A stretch of DNA of 64,000 nt from Flavobacteriales bacterium (GTDB lineage Bacteria > Bacteroidota > Bacteroidia > Flavobacteriales_D > Crocinitomicaceae), in assembly GCA_947454525.1 (NCBI GenBank), contig CANGJM010000004.1, positions 124,001-188,000 of the forward strand. Direction: 5' to 3'. Both the position numbers and the translations under genes were made by a program. The notes beneath the pieces are model-generated. The model had not been told where the DNA came from and made no database searches. It saw only the letters and a program-made list of their open reading frames with translations. Shown here piece after piece: positions 1-6,359 of this stretch. Each line of letters begins with the position of its first letter. The stretch's first letter is position 1.

Positions 1-1059
1 GGAGGTCCAACGTCCCAAAGCTTTTAGTAACTGAACTTGTTCTTCTGGAATGGTTCCATCTGCTTTTGGACCAATGTCTAGCAGTAAATTCCCGCCCATT
101 CCAAGGCATTCGGTGAAGATTTGCAGGACTTCGTTCACTGTTTTCATGTTGTGGTCACTCGGACGATAGCCCCAATTGTCGTTGCTGGTCAGACACAATT
201 CCCAGGTATTTCGATCGGGATGCACCACAGGCATGTTCTGTTCGGGCGTATCGTAGTCCCCGTAGGATTTTAAGCGTCCGTTTAGGATGGCGTTTGGATT
301 ACTCGTATGGATGATTTGGTCAATTTTCGCTGCTTGCCATTCTTCTTCCGAGTGCTCCCAGTCTCCATCGAACCAATATAAGTCGGGTTTGAACTGCTGA
401 TTGATTTCTTGAATTTGTCCGTGCATGAAGGATAAAAAACGAGACCATCGAACACTGTCGTCCTTTATTTGATAACGGTTGTAGTCTTTGAGGAACGTTG
501 GATAATCGTCATGTGACCAATCCAACAAGGAGTAATATGCGCCAAAATGCAATCCTTCCTTACGAACGGCTTCGACGAATGGGGTGATTAAATCTCGTTT
601 CGCAGGCGTTTGATATACAACACTCAAAGGTAATTTCTCTTTCCATAGAAAATCCTTTCCATAGTTTAGTTTGAGTATCGGAAGTGCCTTTTTCAATTCA
701 GCTTCTGTGCTTCTTGGCGTTTTTAATTTCGTGTCCCAAAGTGCCACGCCATCGTGATGTTGTGTGGTCATAACCGTGTACTGTGCGCCACTTTCCTTGA
801 TCAACTTCGCCCATTCCTCCGGATGGTAATTTTCCGCTTTAAATCCATTCAGTTGTGACATGTAAGTAGGATAGGGAACACCTTTGTTGTGAAAAGCCCA
901 ACTTTCTGATGTTCCGTCCACAGCATAAATTCCCCAGTGGATAAAGATCCCCAGTTTTGCGTCAGCGAACCATTGAATGGAATCTGAATTTGTCGTTTTT
1001 TGAGAAAAAGACAAGGTGGTAAAAAGTCCAGTGATTAGAATAAAGAACAAATTTTTCAT
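1..1059 (-). CDS. Secreted alpha-L-fucosidase, GH29 family (partial, C-terminus outside window)
   Basis: This gene is absent from the ORF track because it runs off the left edge, but the reverse strand reads open from ATG at 1059. The product starts with MKNLFFILITGLFTTLSFSQ, a clear signal peptide, so it should act in the periplasm or outside the cell. The mature protein opens with WFADAKLGIFIHWGIYAVDG, followed by TTQHHDGVALWDTK; both are typical of the GH29 (beta/alpha)8 barrel. The motif DLYWFDGDWE carries the Asp expected to be the catalytic nucleophile, and GGNLLLDIGPKADGTI is the usual late barrel motif. GH29 enzymes remove alpha-L-fucose from glycans. The last visible residues are LKALGRWTS, so any C-terminal beta-sandwich or sorting domain is not visible. 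Family assignment is secure; substrate is not. Confidence 0.9.
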   Translation of the reverse strand, partial: MKNLFFILITGLFTTLSFSQKTTNSDSIQWFADAKLGIFIHWGIYAVDGTSESWAFHNKGVPYPTYMSQLNGFKAENYHPEEWAKLIKESGAQYTVMTTQHHDGVALWDTKLKTPRSTEAELKKALPILKLNYGKDFLWKEKLPLSVVYQTPAKRDLITPFVEAVRKEGLHFGAYYSLLDWSHDDYPTFLKDYNRYQIKDDSVRWSRFLSFMHGQIQEINQQFKPDLYWFDGDWEHSEEEWQAAKIDQIIHTSNPNAILNGRLKSYGDYDTPEQNMPVVHPDRNTWELCLTSNDNWGYRPSDHNMKTVNEVLQIFTECLGMGGNLLLDIGPKADGTIPEEQVQLLKALGRWTS

Positions 1060-1187
1060 GACGTGAAGTTACAAATTCTGTCCTGAATCCTCATAACATA
1101 TCTTTTGTGGAACGGTGTTGTAACCTAATCATTTAATCCTTAACAATTTTATCATGTGCTTAGTCGATTTAATTCGGATAGATGAAG

Positions 1188-1195
1188 TACTTTTG
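1188..1195 (+). promoter_or_regulatory. Bacteroidota -7 promoter box (TACTTTTG)
   Basis: TACTTTTG matches the Bacteroidota sigma-A -7 consensus TAnnTTTG and lies about 85 nt upstream of the 1280 start. The 220-nt gap between the divergent fucosidase and this gene shows nothing else I can support. Confidence 0.4.
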
Positions 1196-1279
1196 TGGTG
1201 AAATTTTTCATTGATCTCCTTGACGTGAACTTCGTGTTAGCACTGAAACCAATGAAGAATTGAAAGTCTATCCTTTTCA

Positions 1280-3121
1280 ATGAATAAAGTATTCGTTCTG
1301 TGTGTTTTACTGATTTGTTTCAGGGGTCTATTTGCCCAGCAGTTAATCATTAATGAAATTTCCCAAGGAACAGGTTCAAGTGAATATGTCGAATTTGTGG
1401 TCATCGGAACACCAACATGTGTGACTCCGGTTCCAAGTTTAGATTTACGAAAAGTCATCATTGATGACAATAATGGATATTTTGCACCAGGTTCAGGTAC
1501 CGGAATTGCCAGCGGAGCAGTTCGTTTCGCAAACATTCCCTTTTGGCAAAGCATTCCGCAAGGAACGTACATCGTCATTTACAATGATGCGAGTCCAAAC
1601 ACAAGTTTACCTGCGGATGATAATACCATGGCGGATGGAAATTGCCGTTTAGTTCTTCCTTCCAGTTCCATGCTTTTGGAAAAAACAACGGTAAGTCCAA
1701 CGACGACCAATCAAAGTTATCCACCTGATGTCAATTGGACCCTTGGTGGATCATGGTCACCGTTAGCGATGGCGAATTCAGATGATTCTTTTCAAGTACC
1801 GAATATTCCATCCACAGGTGTCCCATTTCACAGTGTGAGTTGGGGGAATAATTCGAGCAATGCCATCGTTTATTTTGCGGGGTCGGCCGCTGGAAAAGTA
1901 TTTTCGTTTACAAATACCACATCAAATAACTGGAATTTAGTGGCAAACTGGACAAGTGCAGATGTTGCTACTGGACAAACTCCGGGAATGGCGAATAACG
2001 CAGCGAATGACGCATGGATTGGTAGCATGAATCCACTTTGTAGTGTGAACCCAGGAATGACGGTTAGTCCAACTATTTCCAATGAAACCTGTGTGAATGC
2101 ATGTGATGGATCCATACTGACAAGTGTCACCAATGGACTTGCTCCTTATTCCTACAGTTGGTCAAACGGCGCGACAACTAGTTCTATTTCAAATGTTTGT
2201 CCAGGTTCGTATACGGTAACAGTTACTGGAGCGAATGGTTGTTCGGTTATTGAAACGTTTACAATTACGGCAGGAACAGCAGGCTCGAACGCCACTATTT
2301 CTGCAGCGGGACCATTTACGAATCAAGATGCAGCGCAACAAATTCAAGCGATCAATGGGGGAGGAGTTTGGTCGTCCACTTGCGGTACGTGTTTATCTTC
2401 AAATGGCATGTTTAATCCACAAGTAGCTGGAATCGGGACATGGCAAGTATGTTATTCTTTGGGTTCTGGAAGCTGTGCGGATACGCAATGCATCAACATC
2501 GTTGTAACGAATGGGTGTACACCACAGACAACGACAGAGTCCTTAACGATTTGTCCGGGTGATTCCGCCTTCATTAACGGAATTTGGGAAAATTCCCCAG
2601 GACAATATTCAGCTGCTTTTCAGGATGTCAACAATTGCGATAGTACGCACATTGCGACCTTAAGTTTGTATGCGGTCACACCAACTACGGAAAACATCAT
2701 TCTATGCGAATTTGATTCCGTTTTAGTCTTTAATCAGTGGATTTACGGAGCGCAAACAGTCACGGAAGTAGAACAAACGTCCAATGGCTGTGATTATGTA
2801 CATACCGTAAATATTCAGTTAGAATCTTGTATTATCGATCCACCGGTCATTTTCATTCCAAATGTCTTCACGCCAAATGGCGATATGGTCAATGATACTT
2901 TTGAAATCGTCATACAAAACGGAAAAGTAGAGCGCGGATGGATTTTCAATCGTTGGGGCAATGTGATTTGCACTTTTTCACCGACCCAGTTGAAGTGGGA
3001 CGGAAAAGATGAGCTTACGGGCATTCCTGTTTTGGACGGCGTGTATACGTATGTGGTCTATTTTAATCCAGCAAATACGGTTAAAGAGTTGTACCAAGGC
3101 TTTGTAACCGTTTTTAAATAA
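1280..3121 (+). CDS. T9SS cargo protein with lamin-tail-like N-terminus, SprB-type repeat and gliding-motility (type B) C-terminal domain
   Basis: The 613-aa product begins with a signal peptide (MNKVFVLCVLLICFRGLFAQ). The next part, LIINEISQGTGSSEYVEFVV, resembles a lamin-tail domain as found in secreted Bacteroidota proteins. Around residues 255-335 is a SprB-like repeat (ETCVNACDGSI, then APYSYSWSNGATTSSISNVCPGSYTVTVT), a module known from cell-surface gliding adhesins. The last about 90 residues (FIPNVFTPNGDMVNDTFEI, then NRWGNVI, WDGKD and VLDGVYTYVVYF) are the gliding motility-associated C-terminal domain, which serves as a type B sorting signal for type IX secretion. The protein is therefore predicted to be exported and retained on or released from the outer membrane. 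The ligand is unknown. It is monocistronic by context, upstream of ssrA. Confidence 0.9.
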   Translation: MNKVFVLCVLLICFRGLFAQQLIINEISQGTGSSEYVEFVVIGTPTCVTPVPSLDLRKVIIDDNNGYFAPGSGTGIASGAVRFANIPFWQSIPQGTYIVIYNDASPNTSLPADDNTMADGNCRLVLPSSSMLLEKTTVSPTTTNQSYPPDVNWTLGGSWSPLAMANSDDSFQVPNIPSTGVPFHSVSWGNNSSNAIVYFAGSAAGKVFSFTNTTSNNWNLVANWTSADVATGQTPGMANNAANDAWIGSMNPLCSVNPGMTVSPTISNETCVNACDGSILTSVTNGLAPYSYSWSNGATTSSISNVCPGSYTVTVTGANGCSVIETFTITAGTAGSNATISAAGPFTNQDAAQQIQAINGGGVWSSTCGTCLSSNGMFNPQVAGIGTWQVCYSLGSGSCADTQCINIVVTNGCTPQTTTESLTICPGDSAFINGIWENSPGQYSAAFQDVNNCDSTHIATLSLYAVTPTTENIILCEFDSVLVFNQWIYGAQTVTEVEQTSNGCDYVHTVNIQLESCIIDPPVIFIPNVFTPNGDMVNDTFEIVIQNGKVERGWIFNRWGNVICTFSPTQLKWDGKDELTGIPVLDGVYTYVVYFNPANTVKELYQGFVTVFK

Positions 3122-3171
3122 TTAGTTTCAGGTATCTGTGCTGGATACAAAAAACATCTCGATTTTCCTTG

Positions 3172-3179
3172 TATCTTTG
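3172..3179 (+). promoter_or_regulatory. Promoter -7 box of ssrA (TATCTTTG)
   Basis: TATCTTTG fits the Bacteroidota -7 consensus exactly and ends 10 nt before the mature 5' end of tmRNA. That short distance suggests a very short 5' leader to be trimmed by RNase P. Confidence 0.6.
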
Positions 3180-3188
3180 TAGTTCATT

Positions 3189-3589
3189 GGGGCCGACCTT
3201 GGATTTGACAGCGATAGCGGTAGTCAAGTGTCAGCATGCAGAGGGTTGAGGTGAACCTCTTAAATATCTTGTCTCGAACAATAATTGACAACACGTCATA
3301 CGCACTTGCTGCTTAATTAGCTGAATGTTAATTGGCTTAATCCGACTGAAGCACAGTAGGTTGGACAAGTACTTTCGGTAGATCGTCGCCTAATCGATTT
3401 GCCACTCGAAAGTTCATCCCATTAGGCTAGTGTTTGCGATGGTACTAAGCAAATGCGAAATTCAGTACCTAAGTTCAGGTTTTGGGTGTTCTTGTCCGTG
3501 CCTGGATCGAAAAATAACCGAGGAATAAGCATGTAGAAAGCTTGAAAACTCGTCGTTTGGACGAGGGTTCGAACCCCTCCGGCTCCACC
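3189..3589 (+). ncRNA. ssrA: tmRNA (transfer-messenger RNA)
   Basis: The 5' end GGGGCCG (3189-3195) pairs with CGGCTCC (3580-3586) to form the acceptor stem. The T-arm reads GAGGGTTCGAACCCCTC just before the 3' end. Between them is an mRNA-like stretch ending in codons for Y-A-L-A-A and a TAA stop at 3314-3316. The readable tag frame upstream is ...D-N-T-S-Y-A-L-A-A. tmRNA with SmpB rescues stalled ribosomes and marks the unfinished protein for proteolysis through the ALAA tail. The genome encodes ACCT and not ACCA at the 3' end, so the terminal A is probably added after transcription. No Ala or Gly codon is obvious at the expected resume position, so I cannot fix the first tag residue. The TAA is followed by pseudoknot-rich sequence as usual. 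Confidence 0.94.
3572..3588 (+). repeat. tmRNA 3'-end segment duplicated downstream (copy 1, inside ssrA)
   Basis: The 17-nt sequence AACCCCTCCGGCTCCAC forms the 3' T-arm/acceptor part of tmRNA and recurs exactly at 4079-4095. The two copies bracket the GIY-YIG gene, as attachment-site repeats bracket integrated elements. tmRNA 3' ends are common integration sites in bacteria (known), but no integrase is visible here. Confidence 0.7.
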
Positions 3590-3590
3590 T

Positions 3591-3637
3591 TCGCTCGCCG
3601 AAGTTTTTGAGTATCAAAAACGAAGGCGAGCTTTTTT
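3591..3637 (+). terminator. Rho-independent terminator of ssrA
   Basis: GCTCGCC...TTTTTGA-gta-TCAAAAA...GGCGAGC followed by a run of T residues forms a long two-part hairpin just after the tmRNA 3' end. Confidence 0.8.
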
Positions 3638-3684
3638 ATTCAACCCATTTCCAAAACTTAACTTTTTTCACTTAAAGCGAGTTA

Positions 3685-3720
3685 GCTCGCCGAGTTTTTG
3701 AGCATCAAAACGAAGGCGAG
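3685..3720 (+). repeat. Degenerate copy of the ssrA terminator hairpin
   Basis: GCTCGCCGAGTTTTTGAGCA and the following TCAAAACGAAGGCGAG repeat the ssrA terminator with two single-base deletions and a substitution. This copy lacks the T tract. It supports a duplication or insertion history just downstream of ssrA. Confidence 0.65.
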
Positions 3721-3776
3721 ATAAGGCGAACTTGTCAATCGTTTTTAGTGAAATATTTTCTTGAACTTTTCGTTTC

Positions 3777-4016
3777 ATGGATATGTATTATGTTTATAAA
3801 CTTAGATGTGCAAATGGAAGTCCGTACACTGGTTGTACAAATAATCTTGAAGCAAGATTAGAAAGACATGCCAAAGGATATGTATTTTCAACAAAGGACA
3901 ACCTTCCAATTGAGTTAGAAATGTATGTTGCTTTCAATGATAAATATAAAGCATTTGCATTTGAAAAATACTTAAAGTCAGGTTCAGGAAGGGCCTTTAC
4001 CAAACGTCATTTCTAG
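3777..4016 (+). CDS. GIY-YIG nuclease-fold protein
   Basis: This 79-aa protein is a single GIY-YIG catalytic domain: YYVYKLRCANGSPYTGCTNNLEARLERHAKG has the two signature strands (here YVY and YTG), the conserved Arg in the following helix, and the His. A later Glu lies in FAFEKYLKSGSG. Small stand-alone GIY-YIG proteins (UPF0213/YhbQ-like) are widespread; their roles are poorly known, but related domains are DNA-cleaving enzymes of homing endonucleases and UvrC. The ORF sits alone between the ssrA terminator copy and a duplicate of the ssrA 3' end, so I infer it belongs to a small element inserted at ssrA. The TTTCATGG start context has no clear ribosome site. The family call is firm; activity and mobility are inference. 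Confidence 0.8.
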   Translation: MDMYYVYKLRCANGSPYTGCTNNLEARLERHAKGYVFSTKDNLPIELEMYVAFNDKYKAFAFEKYLKSGSGRAFTKRHF

Positions 4017-4078
4017 TTTTTAATGGGATTCTATCTTTTTGATCCACTGCACGTTAGCCCACGGGGGAAAGCGCAGCT

Positions 4079-4095
4079 AACCCCTCCGGCTCCAC
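4079..4095 (+). repeat. tmRNA 3'-end segment (copy 2, downstream of the GIY-YIG gene)
   Basis: Exact 17-nt copy of the ssrA 3' end, 507 bp downstream of the original. Its left flank contains an inverted repeat GTTAGC (4053-4058) / GCTAAC (4076-4081) that resembles a rebuilt T-arm-like hairpin. This is the expected outer boundary of an element integrated into ssrA, or the relic of a displaced ssrA end. Confidence 0.7.
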
Positions 4096-4229
4096 ATACG
4101 CTTGACTTCTTTAATTAAAAGTAAATATTTAAAATGCAATATTTTACATTCTGAAATATTATCTCATTTTCAACGTTTAAAGAAAGCTGCACTTTAACTA
4201 CAAGCTACTTAATAAACGATTTAAAGAAT

Positions 4230-4553
4230 ATGAGCTCGATTTCAAAACTAGAACAAGGTAATAGCATATTTACCATTCGTGGTTGTCAAGTGATGATTGA
4301 CCGAGATTTAGCAGATTTGTATCGAGTGGAAGTAAAAAGAATCAATGAACAAGTAAAACGGAATATCGAACACTTTCCTGAATATTTTAGATTTCAACTT
4401 ACGGAAAATGAAACGAATGAACTGGTCGCAAATTGCGACCGGTTTCGTACGTTAAAGCACTCAAATCAAAACCCATTTGTTTATACTGAGCAGGGAGTAG
4501 CAATGTTGTCTGCTGTATTGAATAGCGAAACTGAAATAATTGAATTCATATGA
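4230..4553 (+). CDS. ORF6N-domain DNA-binding protein, shortened C-terminus
   Basis: The 107-aa product carries an essentially complete ORF6N domain: IFTIRGCQVMIDRDLADLYRVEVKRINEQVKRN, then FPEYFRFQLT, then NPFVYTEQGVAMLSAVLNSE. ORF6N is a DNA-binding domain of phage and bacterial proteins related to KilA-N and antirepressors. Family members normally continue after LNSE with an Ile-rich helix and a longer tail; here the frame ends at EIIEFI, and its TGA overlaps the ATG of the next gene by 4 nt. This looks like a deletion that joined the ORF6N gene to the RhuM gene, making a translationally coupled pair. A strong inverted repeat lies inside the coding sequence at the segment ELVANCDRF (see separate entry). 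Its function is not established; it is probably a regulator. Confidence 0.75.
   Translation: MSSISKLEQGNSIFTIRGCQVMIDRDLADLYRVEVKRINEQVKRNIEHFPEYFRFQLTENETNELVANCDRFRTLKHSNQNPFVYTEQGVAMLSAVLNSETEIIEFI
4420..4444. repeat. Intragenic inverted repeat in the ORF6N gene
   Basis: Arms AACTGGTCGCAA (4420-4431) and TTGCGACCGGTT (4433-4444) are complementary around a single central A, except for one T.G pair. The codons read E-L-V-A-N-C-D-R-F. The core GGTCGCAA/TTGCGACC resembles the core of the repeat in the adjacent RhuM gene. Confidence 0.85.
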
Positions 4554-4727
4554 AAAACGAAATTATTTTTTATCAACCTAATGGAATGGTTAATCATCTA
4601 GAGATTAAACTTAACGATGATACTGTTTGGTTAAATAGACAGCAATTGGCTATTTTGTTTGATAGGAATATCAAAACAATTGGTAAACATATTTCAACTA
4701 TTTTACGTGAAGAATTGAAGGGACTTT

Positions 4728-4754
4728 CAGTTGTCGCAAATTTTGCGACAACTG
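4728..4754. repeat. Intragenic perfect inverted repeat, RhuM copy 1
   Basis: Arms CAGTTGTCGCAAA (4728-4740) and TTTGCGACAACTG (4742-4754) are perfectly complementary, 13 bp each, around one central T. The codons read S-V-V-A-N-F-A-T-T-A. Confidence 0.95.
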
Positions 4755-5202
4755 CCGCAGACGGTAAGGTTTATCACGTTGAACATTACAATTTGGATAT
4801 GGTTATTTCCTTGGGTTATCGCGTAAAGTCTTCGCATGGAATTCAATTTAGGATCTGGGCAAATGAAGTTATTAAAGATTACCTCCTGAAAGGATATGCC
4901 GTCAATAATCGCATGAATCGAATCGAAGACCAAATGGAAAGCATAAAAACCAAAGTGGATCAAATCGACCTTCAACTCCAAACGCAACTGATCCCCACAC
5001 AAGGCATTTTCTTCGATGGACAAGTATTCGATGCGTATGCACTATGCTCACGGATTATTCGTTCGGCAAACAAGCGCATTGTGCTGATCGACAATTACAT
5101 CGATGAAAGCACCTTGGTACATATGAGTAAGAAGAGGGAGGGAGTGACCGTTCTGCTCCTGACAAAAACGATGAACAAACAGTTGAATTTAAATCTTCAA
5201 AA

Positions 5203-5219
5203 GGCCGAGGTTTTCGGCC
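5203..5219. repeat. Short palindrome created by the frameshifting insertion
   Basis: GGCCGA-ggttt-TCGGCC. Comparison with the paralog at about 6113 (AAAGGCCAACGAACAATATGG) shows that 14 nt were inserted after AAAGGCC, forming the hairpin and breaking the reading frame. Confidence 0.85.
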
Positions 5220-5434
5220 CAACGAGCAATATGGTGGATTTGAACTGAAATCCTTTCATAAAAGTCACGACCGATTTCTCATTTTTGATGACCATGAAGT
5301 CTATCATTTGGGTGCTTCACTCAAAGATTTAGGCAAGCGCTGGTTCGCATTTTCAAAGTTGGATAAGTCATCTGTTGATGGATTGTTGAACATGATCTGA
5401 CGACTTGAATTAAGTTTCTAAAATTTTAATTCAC

Positions 5435-6301
5435 ATGAAAAACGAAATTATTATTTTCAATTCCAATGAACTTGCCCATCACATAGAGGTGAGAATGGAT
5501 GAAGAAAAAGAAACATTTTGGTTAACTCAAGAACAAATGGCTCAATTATTCGAACGGGATAGAACCGTGATTTCTAAACACCTGAAGAACATTTTCAAAG
5601 ATGAAGAATTAGACGAAAAAGTGGTGTGTGCATTTTTTGCACATACCACTCAACATGGTGCCATCCAAGGGAAAACACAAGGAAAGGAAATTAAATGCTA
5701 CAACTTGGATGCAATTCTCTCCGTCGGTTATCGCGTAAATTCAAAAAGAGGTACGCAGTTTCGCATTTGGGCGAATCGCGTTTTGAAGGATTACCTCCTG
5801 AAAGGATATGCGGTCAATAATCGCATGAATCGAATCGAAGACCAAATGGAAAGCATAAAAAACAAAGTGGATCAAATCGATCTTCAACTCCATACGCAAC
5901 TGATCCCCACCCAAGGCATTTTCTTCGATGGACAAGTTTTCGACGCGTATGCGCTATGCTCCCGGATTATTCGTTCGGCGAACAAACGCATTGTGCTGAT
6001 CGACAATTACATCGATGAAAGTACCTTGGTGCATTTGAGTAAGAAAAGGGTAGGAGTGACCGTTCTGCTCTTGACAAAAACGATGAACAAACAACTTCAA
6101 CTCGATCTTCAAAAGGCCAACGAACAATATGGTGGATTTGAGTTGAAATCCTTTCATAAAAGTCACGACCGATTTCTCATTATTGATAACCATGAAGTCT
6201 ATCATTTGGGTGCTTCGCTCAAAGATTTAGGCAAGCGCTGGTTCGCATTTTCAAAGTTGGATAAGTCCTCGGTTGATGGATTGTTGACATCGATCAAGTA
6301 A
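5435..6301 (+). CDS. RhuM-family DNA-binding protein with PLD-like C-terminal domain (intact copy 2)
   Basis: The 288-aa product has an N-terminal RhuM region (residues about 1-125: FWLTQEQMAQLFERDRTVISKHLKNIF, then CYNLDAILSVGYRVNSKRGTQFRIWANRVLKDYLLKG), likely a winged-helix-like DNA-binding unit. A coiled-coil-like linker follows (NRMNRIEDQMESIKNKVDQIDLQL). The C-terminal half (about 165-288) contains HDRFLIID followed by YHLGASLKDLG. This fits the PLD-superfamily pattern HxKxxxxD...GS with Arg in place of Lys, so I infer a single-motif PLD-like domain that may dimerise. RhuM proteins are linked to mobile and defence-like islands; no activity is proven. It is the only intact copy in this cluster, 34 nt after the broken copy, with the same MKNEII start. 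Confidence 0.8.
   Translation: MKNEIIIFNSNELAHHIEVRMDEEKETFWLTQEQMAQLFERDRTVISKHLKNIFKDEELDEKVVCAFFAHTTQHGAIQGKTQGKEIKCYNLDAILSVGYRVNSKRGTQFRIWANRVLKDYLLKGYAVNNRMNRIEDQMESIKNKVDQIDLQLHTQLIPTQGIFFDGQVFDAYALCSRIIRSANKRIVLIDNYIDESTLVHLSKKRVGVTVLLLTKTMNKQLQLDLQKANEQYGGFELKSFHKSHDRFLIIDNHEVYHLGASLKDLGKRWFAFSKLDKSSVDGLLTSIK
5620..5650. repeat. Intragenic inverted repeat, RhuM copy 2
   Basis: Arms AGTGGTGTGTGCA (5620-5632) and TGCACATACCACT (5638-5650) pair except for one G.T, around TTTTT. The codons read V-V-C-A-F-F-A-H-T-T, the same protein position as in copies 1 and 3, but with unrelated arm sequence. Confidence 0.92.
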
Positions 6302-6359
6302 CTTCATTTTAATTTAAAATAGTTCTATTCTTTCTAACTATTTTCGTAACTTCAAATAA

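Larger units (their letters stand above)
4550..5400 (+). pseudogene. RhuM-family protein with PLD-like C-terminus, frameshifted by a 14-nt hairpin insertion
   Basis: The first 232 codons read open and match the intact paralog at 5435. It has a RhuM (virulence protein RhuM) N-terminal region with LNRQQLAILFDRNIKTIGKHI, then YNLDMVISLGYRVKSSHGIQFRIWANEVIKDYLLKG. From about codon 108 the nucleotide sequence is nearly identical to the neighbour. After NLQKA the frame is broken: relative to the paralog there are 14 extra nt that create GGCCGA...TCGGCC. Downstream (5220-5400) the other frame continues as FELKSFHKSHDRFLIFDDHEVYHLGASLKDLGKRWFAF and ends at TGA 5398-5400. The gene thus lacks its PLD-like active-site segment in one piece. 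It overlaps the ORF6N gene by 4 nt. It could still make a truncated DNA-binding product. Confidence 0.85.

Noticed and set aside
4049-4096. Possible tRNA gene downstream of the GIY-YIG ORF (ends CTCCGGCTCCAC)
   Set aside because: No acceptor 5' half, D-arm or anticodon arm can be folded; it is explained by the copy of the ssrA 3' end.
3777-6301. Complete integrated prophage or integrative element at ssrA
   Set aside because: No integrase, portal, capsid or mobilisation genes; only GIY-YIG, ORF6N and RhuM genes, and the 3'-end repeat encloses only the GIY-YIG gene.
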